Shown here in pieces: positions 8,203 through 15,889 of a DNA stretch of 22,947 nucleotides. The notes beneath the pieces are model-generated. The model had not been told where the DNA came from. It worked only from the letters and a program-made list of their open reading frames with translations, and did not search any database. A program made the translations under genes and the position numbers. This DNA is from Aestuariivita sp964402685 (GTDB lineage: Bacteria > Pseudomonadota > Alphaproteobacteria > Rhodobacterales > Rhodobacteraceae): the NCBI GenBank assembly GCA_964402685.1, contig CAYODE010000040.1, forward strand, positions 1 through 22,947, given 5' to 3'. Every line of letters begins with the position of its first letter. Position 1 is the stretch's first letter.

Positions 8203-9236
8203 AGCTGTTGGTGACAGGTGGTGCAGGTTTCATCGGATCTGCTGTAGTGCGGCTTGCAGTTTCGCGCGGATATGAGGTCATCAACCTAGATGCACTGACA
8301 TATGCTGCGTGTCTGGACAACGTTGCGAGTGTATCGGGCGAACCAGGCTATCGTTTTGTCGAGGCAGATATTCGCGACCCAATAGCTTTGGCGGACATTT
8401 TTGCCGAACATGCACCAGATGCGGTGATGCATTTGGCCGCTGAAAGCCATGTGGACCGTTCGATTGATGGCCCTGGCGCCTTTATAGACACAAATGTGAC
8501 GGGCACTTACCACTTGTTACAGGCGGCTCTTGCGCATTGGGAAGCTATGGGCCGACCGGACACATTTCGGTTCCACCACATATCGACGGATGAAGTCTAC
8601 GGCACTTTGGGTGCAGAAGGGCAATTCACAGAAGAAACGCCCTACGCCCCCAATTCTCCCTATTCGGCGTCCAAGGCGGCGAGCGATCACTTGGTTCGGG
8701 CATGGGGTGAAACCTATGGTCTGCCATATGTGATCACAAACTGCTCCAACAACTATGGGCCCTACCATTTCCCGGAAAAGCTTATCCCAGTGGTGATTTT
8801 GAATGCTCTGGCGGGCAAACCAATTCCGGTTTACGGCGCAGGCGAAAACGTGCGTGACTGGCTTTATGTGGAAGACCATGCTGACGCGCTGCTGACTGTG
8901 TTGGATCAAGGCACAGTTGGCCGATCCTACAACATCGGTGGTGAGAACGAAGCCCGCAATATCGACCTGGTTCACATGATCTGCGGAATCCTGGATCAAA
9001 AGCGCCCAGGCGGAGCGCCTCATGCGGATCTCATCACATTTGTCACAGATCGGCCTGGCCATGATCTGCGATATGCAATCGACCCCGCGCGCATCAGGAC
9101 AGAACTTGGTTGGCGTCCATCCGTCACGCTGGAAGAAGGTTTGGAACGCACGATCACCTGGTATCTGGAAAACGAGGACTGGTGGCGCGCGTTACAAAAT
9201 CGTGACGGCGTGGGCGAGCGACTGGGCACCGGCTGA
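8199..9236 (+). CDS. rfbB: dTDP-glucose 4,6-dehydratase
   Basis: Extended short-chain dehydrogenase of 345 residues that makes dTDP-4-keto-6-deoxyglucose from dTDP-glucose using bound NAD+. It shows the nucleotide motif TGGAGFIGS at the N-terminus and HLAAESHVDRSI. The catalytic STDEVYG provides the Asp-Glu pair, and YSASKAASDH provides Tyr-x3-Lys. The substrate-binding NCSNNYGPYHFPEKLIP is also present. I chose the ATG at 8199 because GGGAGG lies seven bases upstream; a TTG at 8184 would add five residues without a ribosome-binding site. The gene overlaps rfbC by four bases, and its stop overlaps the rfbD start (TGATG). Confidence 0.97.
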   Translation: MKLLVTGGAGFIGSAVVRLAVSRGYEVINLDALTYAACLDNVASVSGEPGYRFVEADIRDPIALADIFAEHAPDAVMHLAAESHVDRSIDGPGAFIDTNVTGTYHLLQAALAHWEAMGRPDTFRFHHISTDEVYGTLGAEGQFTEETPYAPNSPYSASKAASDHLVRAWGETYGLPYVITNCSNNYGPYHFPEKLIPVVILNALAGKPIPVYGAGENVRDWLYVEDHADALLTVLDQGTVGRSYNIGGENEARNIDLVHMICGILDQKRPGGAPHADLITFVTDRPGHDLRYAIDPARIRTELGWRPSVTLEEGLERTITWYLENEDWWRALQNRDGVGERLGTG

Positions 9237-10090
9237 TGCACATTCTTGTTTTCGGCAAAACCGGTCAGGTCGCGACCGAGTTACAAGCGATGGCCGGCCC
9301 GGATCTGACGATCACCGCCTTAGGGCGCGACATGGCAGATCTGGAAGATCCAGACGCCTGTGCCGCCCAGATCGCCGCGACGGATGCCGATGCAGTCATC
9401 AACGCCGCTGCGTATACTGCAGTCGATGCTGCGGAAGATGACGAGGCACGTGCAACCCGGATCAATGGCGAGACACCAGGTGTGATGGCATCGGCAGCTG
9501 CCAAACGCGATTTACCCTTTTTGCACGTTTCAACGGATTATGTGTTTAACGGGCAAGGCGATCAGCCCTTCAAAACGGACGATCCAGTAGCACCGCTGAG
9601 TGCTTACGGACGCTCAAAACTTGCAGGCGAAGAAGCTGTTCGCCGGGCGGGGGGACAATATGCGATCTTGCGGACGTCCTGGGTTTTCTCGTCCCACGGC
9701 GCGAACTTCGTTAAGACTATGTTAAGGCTCAGTGAAACCCGGGATGCGCTCAATGTCGTCGACGATCAAGTCGGCGGACCAACCCCTGCGGACGACATCG
9801 CCCGCGCACTCGTCACTATGGCCAGCGCCATGTCTCAGGGCCATGCAGGTGGCCTTTATCATTTTTCCGGGCAACCAGCGACAAATTGGATGGCTTTCGC
9901 GCGCGAGATATTCTCTCAGGCCAATCGGAGAGTGGAGGTCCAGGGAATCCCGACCGAAGAGTACCCGACTCCGGCAAGCCGTCCTCTGAATTCCAGGCTC
10001 GACTGCTCTGCACTGGAGACAGATTTTGGGATCACCCCACCAGATTGGAAAGCGGGTCTGACCCGCGTGATTAAGGCACTTAACACATGA
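9236..10090 (+). CDS. rfbD: dTDP-4-dehydrorhamnose reductase
   Basis: NADPH-dependent reductase of 284 residues catalysing the last step to dTDP-L-rhamnose. It has the Rossmann motif FGKTGQVA (6-13), NAAAYTAVDAAE near 60-71, the STDYVFNG motif, and a catalytic Tyr-x3-Lys in YGRSKLAGE. RTSWVFSSHGANFV and the substrate region PTPADDIA are also present. The length matches RmlD. The start overlaps the rfbB stop by one base and the end overlaps rfbA by four, so it is the third gene of the operon. Confidence 0.96.
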   Translation: MHILVFGKTGQVATELQAMAGPDLTITALGRDMADLEDPDACAAQIAATDADAVINAAAYTAVDAAEDDEARATRINGETPGVMASAAAKRDLPFLHVSTDYVFNGQGDQPFKTDDPVAPLSAYGRSKLAGEEAVRRAGGQYAILRTSWVFSSHGANFVKTMLRLSETRDALNVVDDQVGGPTPADDIARALVTMASAMSQGHAGGLYHFSGQPATNWMAFAREIFSQANRRVEVQGIPTEEYPTPASRPLNSRLDCSALETDFGITPPDWKAGLTRVIKALNT

Positions 10091-10959
10091 CACGCAAAGG
10101 TATCATCCTGGCTGGCGGATCCGGCACAAGGCTTTATCCCATTACGATCGGCATCTCGAAACAGCTGGTACCGATCTATGATAAGCCAATGATCTACTAT
10201 CCGTTGACGGTGCTGATGTTGGCGGGCATCCGCGAAATTGCAGTCATTACAACACCCGAAGATCGTGATCAGTTTTATCGAACTCTCGGAGATGGCAGCC
10301 AGTGGGGTTTGCAGCTCACATACATCGAACAACCTTCACCAGATGGTTTGGCACAGGCTTACTTGCTGGCAGAGGATTTTCTGTCAGGCGCGCCCTCTGC
10401 GATGGTGTTGGGCGACAACATCTTCTTCGGACATGGCCTACCACAAGTATTGTCGGCCGCTGATGCTCAAAGCACAGGCGGATCGGTGTTCGGCTATCGC
10501 GTTGCCGACCCCCAACGGTACGGAGTGGTAGATTTTGACGAGAACGGTCAAGCACGCTCAATTGTAGAGAAGCCAGAGGTGCCCCCTTCAAACTACGCAG
10601 TCACCGGGCTCTATTTCCTCGACGGCACTGCACCGGCGCGCGCGCGTGAAGTGCTCCCATCGGAGCGCGGGGAATTGGAGATTACAAGCCTACTCGAGAT
10701 GTATCTGGATGATGGACAACTAACGGTGCAGAAAATGGGTCGCGGCTTTGCATGGCTCGATACAGGGACCCATCGAAGCCTGTTGGATGCAGGAAATTTC
10801 GTGCGTACGCTGAGCGACCGGCAAGGTCAGCAAGTCGGTAGCCCGGATGAGATTGCCTGGGACCAGGGTTGGATATCCGGGGATGATTTGCGTGCTCGCG
10901 CCAAGACCTTTGGCAAGAACGAATACGGCGCTTACCTATTGGGGCTTTTGGACAACTAG
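10087..10959 (+). CDS. rfbA: glucose-1-phosphate thymidylyltransferase
   Basis: Enzyme of 290 residues that joins dTTP and glucose-1-phosphate to give dTDP-glucose, the first step of the rhamnose pathway. The N-terminal signature GIILAGGSGTRLYPIT is followed by KQLVPIYDKPMIYYPL. LGDNIFFG carries the catalytic metal-binding Asp, EKPEVPPSNYAVTGLYF carries substrate contacts, and GELEITSLLEMYL and AWLDTGTH follow. The length is that of RmlA. In this family dTDP-rhamnose usually inhibits the enzyme allosterically, so the pathway is likely feedback-controlled here. It is the last gene of the rfbCBDA operon, overlapping rfbD by ATGA. Confidence 0.97.
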   Translation: MTRKGIILAGGSGTRLYPITIGISKQLVPIYDKPMIYYPLTVLMLAGIREIAVITTPEDRDQFYRTLGDGSQWGLQLTYIEQPSPDGLAQAYLLAEDFLSGAPSAMVLGDNIFFGHGLPQVLSAADAQSTGGSVFGYRVADPQRYGVVDFDENGQARSIVEKPEVPPSNYAVTGLYFLDGTAPARAREVLPSERGELEITSLLEMYLDDGQLTVQKMGRGFAWLDTGTHRSLLDAGNFVRTLSDRQGQQVGSPDEIAWDQGWISGDDLRARAKTFGKNEYGAYLLGLLDN

Positions 10960-10971
10960 CTCAATGCTGCA

Positions 10972-11000
10972 TTGACAGGTGTTTTTCCCCCCTTGATACA
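10972..11000 (+). promoter_or_regulatory. candidate promoter of ugd
   Basis: A consensus TTGACA (10972-10977) is followed after 17 bp by GATACA (10995-11000), in the 79-bp gap before ugd. The gene has an AGGGG eight bases before its ATG. The gap and the separate promoter suggest ugd can be transcribed independently of the rhamnose operon. Confidence 0.45.
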
Positions 11001-11038
11001 AATCACTCAGCGTCCGCGTCGAAGAGCAGGGGTCTGAT

Positions 11039-12364
11039 ATGAAAATTGCAATGATTGGCACCGGCTATGTCGGGCTAGTTTCAGGCGTTTGTTTTTCCGA
11101 TTTCGGACATGAGGTTGTCTGCGTAGACAAAGATCCAAACAAAATTGACAAATTGAACGCTGGCGAAGTCCCGATATATGAGCCTGGTCTCGATCAACTC
11201 ATGGCCAAGAACGTGATGTCCGGACGTTTGTCTTTCACCAAAGATCTTGCAGAAGCAATTGATGGTGCTGGCGCAGTGTTTATTGCTGTCGGAACACCAA
11301 CCAGACGCGGCGATGGCCACGCGGACCTGACCTATGTGATGGCAGCCGCTGAAGAAATCGCACAATTGGCGAATGAATATGTGGTAATTGTCACAAAATC
11401 GACGGTGCCAGTGGGAACAAACCGACAAGTTAAACAGGTGGTGCGCAAAGCCAACCCAGATCTTGATTTTGACGTCGCTTCGAACCCTGAGTTCTTGCGA
11501 GAAGGCGCCGCGATAGACGATTTCATGAAGCCAGACCGCGTCGTCGTGGGCGTACAAAATGATCGTGCGGCCGAGGTGATGGCCGAAATTTACCGACCGC
11601 TTTACCTGCGTGAATTCCCGATTGTGACGACTGATCTGGAAAGTGCCGAGATGATCAAATACGCAGCCAATGCTTTTCTGGCCACCAAAATCACCTTCAT
11701 TAACGAAATCGCGGCGCTTTGTGAGAAGGTGGGCGCGGATGTGAAACAAGTGTCAAAGGGCATGGGTTTGGATGGCCGGATCGGCAATAAGTTTTTACAT
11801 GCTGGGCCCGGCTATGGCGGATCCTGTTTTCCCAAAGACACAAAGGCGCTCGCGCGGATAGGGCAAGATCACGCGATGCCGATGGAGATTACGGAAACCG
11901 TGATCGCGGTGAACGAAGACATCAAACGTCGGATGATCGATAAACTTTTGGATCTGTGCGGCGGCACCTTCAACGGCAAGACGATTGGTATTCTGGGTGT
12001 GACATTCAAACCCAATACCGACGATATGCGTGACGCACCAAGTCTTACTATTATCCCCGCTCTTGTTGGCGGTGGGGCCAAAGTACGCGTGACAGACCCG
12101 CAAGGCCGCAGAGAAGGCGAAGATCTTCTGCCCGGAGTCCAATGGGTACAAGACGCGTATCAGGCCGCGCAGAAAGCGGACCTTTTGGTGATTTTGACTG
12201 AATGGAATGAGTTTCGCGCGCTTGATCTCAAGCGTTTGGCACGCAAGATGAACACACCAAAGCTGGCAGATCTTCGGAACATTTACGCACCAAAAGATGC
12301 CAAGCGCGCAGGCTTTGTCGCTTATGACAGCATTGGGCGAGCGGGATATTCAAAGGACCAATGA
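11039..12364 (+). CDS. ugd: UDP-glucose 6-dehydrogenase (UDP-glucose/GDP-mannose dehydrogenase family)
   Basis: Cytoplasmic enzyme of 441 residues that oxidises UDP-glucose twice with NAD+ to UDP-glucuronate, a precursor for acidic polysaccharides. The N-terminal Rossmann motif is MIGTGYVGL (5-13). FIAVGTPT and SNPEFLREGAAIDDF (148-162) follow. Lys207 lies in EMIKYAANAF, and the catalytic Cys263 lies in GPGYGGSCFPKDTKAL. The C-terminal UDP-binding domain contains LGVTFKPNTDDMRDAPS. All active-site residues are present and the length is typical. A GDP-mannose dehydrogenase is the alternative, but the overall pattern (KAL after the Cys motif, length near 440) fits UDP-glucose. It follows the rhamnose operon and faces the fusion gene on the other strand. 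Confidence 0.93.
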   Translation: MKIAMIGTGYVGLVSGVCFSDFGHEVVCVDKDPNKIDKLNAGEVPIYEPGLDQLMAKNVMSGRLSFTKDLAEAIDGAGAVFIAVGTPTRRGDGHADLTYVMAAAEEIAQLANEYVVIVTKSTVPVGTNRQVKQVVRKANPDLDFDVASNPEFLREGAAIDDFMKPDRVVVGVQNDRAAEVMAEIYRPLYLREFPIVTTDLESAEMIKYAANAFLATKITFINEIAALCEKVGADVKQVSKGMGLDGRIGNKFLHAGPGYGGSCFPKDTKALARIGQDHAMPMEITETVIAVNEDIKRRMIDKLLDLCGGTFNGKTIGILGVTFKPNTDDMRDAPSLTIIPALVGGGAKVRVTDPQGRREGEDLLPGVQWVQDAYQAAQKADLLVILTEWNEFRALDLKRLARKMNTPKLADLRNIYAPKDAKRAGFVAYDSIGRAGYSKDQ

Positions 12365-12365
12365 C

Positions 12366-12378
12366 TGCTGGACCAGCA
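12366..12378. terminator. short hairpin between convergent ugd and fusion gene
   Basis: TGCTG-GAC-CAGCA is a perfect short inverted repeat in the 26-bp gap between two converging genes. No T-run follows, so only its position and symmetry argue for a terminator. Confidence 0.3.
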
Positions 12379-12390
12379 AAACGGACAGGT

Positions 12391-14493
12391 TCAGAAACCA
12401 AAAAGCCTTGCTTCGACAATAGCCCTGTGCAGGAACGCGTCACGATCCTCTTCCGGCTGCCAACCCAACACCGTTTTTGCCTTCGAATTGTCAAATCTGG
12501 CCAGATGGCCGCGCGATTTCCAGTCTTTCAGTGACGTCGGCTGAACGTTCGGTTTGCGCAGAACATAGCGCTTCAAGCCGTATTTCAGGCGGTCAATGCA
12601 AAAGAATATCCCAGGTGCGCCTCCGTTGACTTTGATGCGCGCGTTTGCAAGCTGGGCGATCCCATCAAAATACGCGTGTGCGGACAAAGCGGGATCGGCG
12701 GTCAGGTTGAACGAGTGACCAAGGATCATCTTGCTTTCGTCGAGCATCGCAATCAATCCGTCCGCAACGTCTTCGACCAGCACGAAGGGCAAACGGTTGT
12801 GGCCGCTGTTCCAAAGTTTGACCGCCGACGGGCCGGCCCAACGACCAATCCCCCAATGCTGCAGCGGGCCCTCTTTCCCTAGAACAATTCCGGGCCGCGC
12901 AATAATGAGCGGCAAGCCGCGTTTTTCGTGGAGTCCGATCAGACGCGCTTCGCAAGCCGCCTTAGAACGCGCGTAAAGGTTGCGCGACATCAGATCCGGG
13001 CCGAAACCAGTGTCCTCGGTAATCCGGGTCCCGCTAGACGACATATCATAAGACGCGATGGTGCCAGTGTAGATGAACCGCTTCACCCCTGCCGCAAGCG
13101 CCGCTTCGGCGATACCCTCCGTGACCTTTACGTCATTTTCCAGATAGGCATCCCATGTATCACCTTCGGCCTTCGCAAGGTGATAAACGGCATCACAGCC
13201 TTCCATCGCCTGCGTCAATCCACTCACATCCTTCATTGAACAGGACACGAGCTCTACATGGTCAGCCAAATCCGCAAACGGCCCTGACTTGCCACGGCTT
13301 AGCACCCGGACATCGCGCCCAGCCGCAACCAGGCCACGGACCAGATAACGTCCGATGAAACCAGTGCCACCGATGACCAAAACAGAAGGTTTAGGTTTGC
13401 GGCTCGTAGCAGGCGTCGGTGCTGGGACATCGGGCACATTCTCCAACACGCTCTCGATAGCAGTAAGACCATCGCGTGCCGATTGTCCCGAGAAGCGATC
13501 GTCAATCTTTGTCCCCGCTTCTATTGCCGCGCCGAAGGCGTTGACCGTTTCTCGAAAGCCAAGTGCATAGGGCGATTTTCGGTTCAGTGAACTCGCCTGA
13601 ACCGCCGCGTTCAGGACCCCTTCGCGCAGGTTTTGCCAGGCCAGACTCGTCTGGCGAAGAAACGGGTTCGCGATGATATCGGCTGTGTTTTCGCGTTCGA
13701 TCTGAAGCGTGCCAAGGCCCACGTTTAAACGACCGATCCCACTTGAACCGACTACGGTCACCGACCTGTCGTCAAAAGTTTCGACAAGCGAAAGGTTAAA
13801 GGCAACATCAACATCGCCGGCCCGTGCCAGAATGCGCCATGACTGCGGTCTCGGACCAAGCCCTGGAACGTCGATCGGTTTGCCTAAAACAACCGTAGCG
13901 TCTGTGACAGGCCCAAACAGATCGACGGCAAAAGCAAACAAATGCGGCCCTAATTCAAATAATAGGTTCTTTGGCTCGCGCAACATCCATAGTCCGAACG
14001 GGCCGCTACGCAACGGAACAAGTGGGAAGCGCCAATTGAAATCTGCTACGGAAATCTGGCCAAGCGCACCTGCCTGGATAGCTTGTTTCAGTCTAACATA
14101 GCTGGGTGTTCCTAGAAAATTGTGCCCAACGCCAAGTACCTTACCAGAGCGTTCCGCGGCCTCAATCATATCCCCGGCATCCGCTGAACTCAGCGCGACC
14201 GGTTTTTCAACGAGGACGTGTTTTCCCGCATTCAGGGCGGCGATTGCGATGTCACGATGGGATTGGGGCGGCGTCAATACATGCACCGCATCGCAGTGAT
14301 CATCAGAAAGAAGCGCGTCCAAATCGGTCAATGCAGGTACGCCAAGCGCCTCTGCGAGACCCTGCGCTGCCGCTGGGGACGTGTCGCAAATTGCAGACAC
14401 GCGCATGCCAGATCGCGCCGCAATTGCTGTGGCATGCCAGGACGCAATATAGCCTGCCCCAACGAGGGCGCAGCGTATCTCGGATTGCGTCAT
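12391..14493 (-). CDS. fusion: Gfo/Idh/MocA oxidoreductase + NAD-dependent epimerase/dehydratase
   Basis: A 700-residue polypeptide joining two enzymes that are normally separate. Residues 5 to about 345 are a Gfo/Idh/MocA oxidoreductase: the NAD motif ALVGAGYIASWHA, the Lys signature in VLVEKPVAL (94-102), and ELGPHLF for the usual Gly-x-His near the sugar site. A Pro-rich linker at about 351-369 follows. The remainder is an extended SDR epimerase: VLVIGGTGFIGRYLV (371-385) and a catalytic Tyr507-x3-Lys511 in NLYARSKAAC. Both catalytic sets look intact, so the protein may carry out consecutive redox steps on a sugar nucleotide. The product is unknown. The ATG at 14493 has GGGAGA eight bases upstream; a TTG at 14526 would overlap the preceding glycosyltransferase. 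It is the last gene of the minus-strand polysaccharide operon, 19 bp after the glycosyltransferase. Confidence 0.88.
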   Translation of the reverse strand: MTQSEIRCALVGAGYIASWHATAIAARSGMRVSAICDTSPAAAQGLAEALGVPALTDLDALLSDDHCDAVHVLTPPQSHRDIAIAALNAGKHVLVEKPVALSSADAGDMIEAAERSGKVLGVGHNFLGTPSYVRLKQAIQAGALGQISVADFNWRFPLVPLRSGPFGLWMLREPKNLLFELGPHLFAFAVDLFGPVTDATVVLGKPIDVPGLGPRPQSWRILARAGDVDVAFNLSLVETFDDRSVTVVGSSGIGRLNVGLGTLQIERENTADIIANPFLRQTSLAWQNLREGVLNAAVQASSLNRKSPYALGFRETVNAFGAAIEAGTKIDDRFSGQSARDGLTAIESVLENVPDVPAPTPATSRKPKPSVLVIGGTGFIGRYLVRGLVAAGRDVRVLSRGKSGPFADLADHVELVSCSMKDVSGLTQAMEGCDAVYHLAKAEGDTWDAYLENDVKVTEGIAEAALAAGVKRFIYTGTIASYDMSSSGTRITEDTGFGPDLMSRNLYARSKAACEARLIGLHEKRGLPLIIARPGIVLGKEGPLQHWGIGRWAGPSAVKLWNSGHNRLPFVLVEDVADGLIAMLDESKMILGHSFNLTADPALSAHAYFDGIAQLANARIKVNGGAPGIFFCIDRLKYGLKRYVLRKPNVQPTSLKDWKSRGHLARFDNSKAKTVLGWQPEEDRDAFLHRAIVEARLFGF

Positions 14494-14512
14494 AAGGCGG
14501 GTCTCCCAACCA

Positions 14513-15550
14513 TCACTTATACTCAATCAATTGAATATGCTTGCCAGTGAGCCGCCGCCAGTGAAAGCGGGCTAACCCGACGATGGCGGGAAATTTCGAA
14601 ATGCTCAGAAACAGCGCGTATTGTGCTGCGGTGGAGACATCCAAACCATCATTACTCAGACCGCGCACTGTGCGCAGCCAAGAAACAGCATAAATGCAGG
14701 CAACCACCGCGGCGACAAACGGTACGTTGGCGACCAGCGCAGCGAAAAAGGTCACTGGCAAAACAAGCCCGTATAAGTAAACGCGCCAACGCTGAGCTTG
14801 AAAATACCCGTGGTGCAAGTGACCGACCTGCGCATAGCCGTGACCAGCTCGCTCCGCCCTTTTCCACCACTGTGCAAAACTGGTCATACCCAAGTTATGA
14901 AATGTGATGGGAACTGGCAGTCTGTGAATTCGCCACCCATTTTGTCGGGCACGTATACAAAACTCATCGTCTTCGGCGGCAATCACGTCATCCCGGAAGC
15001 CCCCGGTAACCTCCAAAGCTTCCCGACGGACCAACATATCACCGCCGCAGGACTCAATATCGCCAGCGGGGCGGTGCCATTCATGCTCCGCCATCTGCGT
15101 ATAAATGCTCGCATCTGGCGAAACCTCGGCGCGCCAGCCTGTCATAACGCCTATCTCGGGGTGCTCGGACAGTGTTCCGGTGGCTTTTGCGATCCAACTG
15201 GGGGCGAGCAAGCAGTCGCCATCGATGAACTGCACAAGATCCGGCAAACCGCGCTCTGACAGCCGCGCGACCCCTGCATTTCGAGCCCGCGCCGCCGAAA
15301 ATGGCAGGGACATATCCAGTTTCACAACATCTGCGCCACGCGCCTTGGCGGCCTCGACGGACCCATCCGTTGAACCGGAATCGACATAGACTATCCGGTC
15401 GAATTTTCCGGCCAGACTATCCAGGCAAGCAATTAATCGAGGGCCCTCGTTCCGTCCGATGGCCACGACTGCAACTTCAAACTCTGCCGAACTACCGTTC
15501 GCAGAACGTCGGCGTGATGCAGGCGGGCGTTGCATGTTTTGAACGGACAT
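14513..15550 (-). CDS. glycosyltransferase family 2
   Basis: GT-A fold transferase of 345 residues from the ATG at 15550. The N-terminal part reads VAVVAIGRNEG, then VYVDSGSTDGS, the classic GT2 nucleotide-sugar motif. VQFIDGDCLL supplies the DxD metal site. IAAEDDEFCIRARQNGWRI supplies the catalytic-base region (the ED pair). After about residue 230 there are two or three hydrophobic segments (LYGLVLPVTFFAALVANVPF and following), so the enzyme is probably anchored in the inner membrane facing the cytoplasm. It likely adds a sugar to a lipid-linked repeat unit; neither donor nor acceptor can be told. A TTG at 15595 could extend it by 15 residues, but it would overlap the upstream small ORF. 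The ATG has an AGGT about eleven bases upstream, rather far. Confidence 0.92.
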   Translation of the reverse strand: MSVQNMQRPPASRRRSANGSSAEFEVAVVAIGRNEGPRLIACLDSLAGKFDRIVYVDSGSTDGSVEAAKARGADVVKLDMSLPFSAARARNAGVARLSERGLPDLVQFIDGDCLLAPSWIAKATGTLSEHPEIGVMTGWRAEVSPDASIYTQMAEHEWHRPAGDIESCGGDMLVRREALEVTGGFRDDVIAAEDDEFCIRARQNGWRIHRLPVPITFHNLGMTSFAQWWKRAERAGHGYAQVGHLHHGYFQAQRWRVYLYGLVLPVTFFAALVANVPFVAAVVACIYAVSWLRTVRGLSNDGLDVSTAAQYALFLSISKFPAIVGLARFHWRRLTGKHIQLIEYK

Positions 15551-15558
15551 CTTGATCA

Positions 15559-15831
15559 CTACCTGCTTACCCGCTTGATGCAGGAAGCCAGCCAATCAGG
15601 GGCCTGTTCAACGCAATTATTGAACTGTGCAGGTTCTGATGAGCTCATGAGATTGCGCCGTTTCTGTCGTTCGAAATCATCTGAACGGAGATATGGCAGA
15701 GGCGTTTCCACCTGACAACACGCACCCGGTATCAGAACCACCAATTGTCGACGCAGGTATTCCAATGCGAAGCAAACACACGAACTTACGCTGATACGCT
15801 CAACAAAGTTGTACAGGAGACTGCGTTCCAT
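15559..15831 (-). CDS. small hypothetical protein in the polysaccharide operon
   Basis: A frame of 90 residues (ATG at 15831; a TTG at 15873 would give 104). It fills the gap between the flippase stop and the glycosyltransferase start, with only eight bases to the latter. The protein has Cys-rich spots (SSCVCFALEYLRR, PGACCQVETPLPY) and a charged middle (RSDDFERQKRRN). I recognise no family, signal peptide or membrane helix. The upstream sequence gives only a weak ribosome-binding site (CAGG). It may be a real small gene, or a remnant of a larger polysaccharide gene lost from the operon. Confidence 0.35.
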   Translation of the reverse strand: MERSLLYNFVERISVSSCVCFALEYLRRQLVVLIPGACCQVETPLPYLRSDDFERQKRRNLMSSSEPAQFNNCVEQAPDWLASCIKRVSR

Positions 15832-15889
15832 ACCGGCCTGATCGTTCCCGCCAAACGTCTGCCATGAGCCCAATTATAATCAACTCAAA

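Noticed and set aside
8517..9062. 181-residue minus-strand frame inside rfbB
   Set aside because: It is antisense to a gene with full catalytic motifs and carries no recognisable domain.
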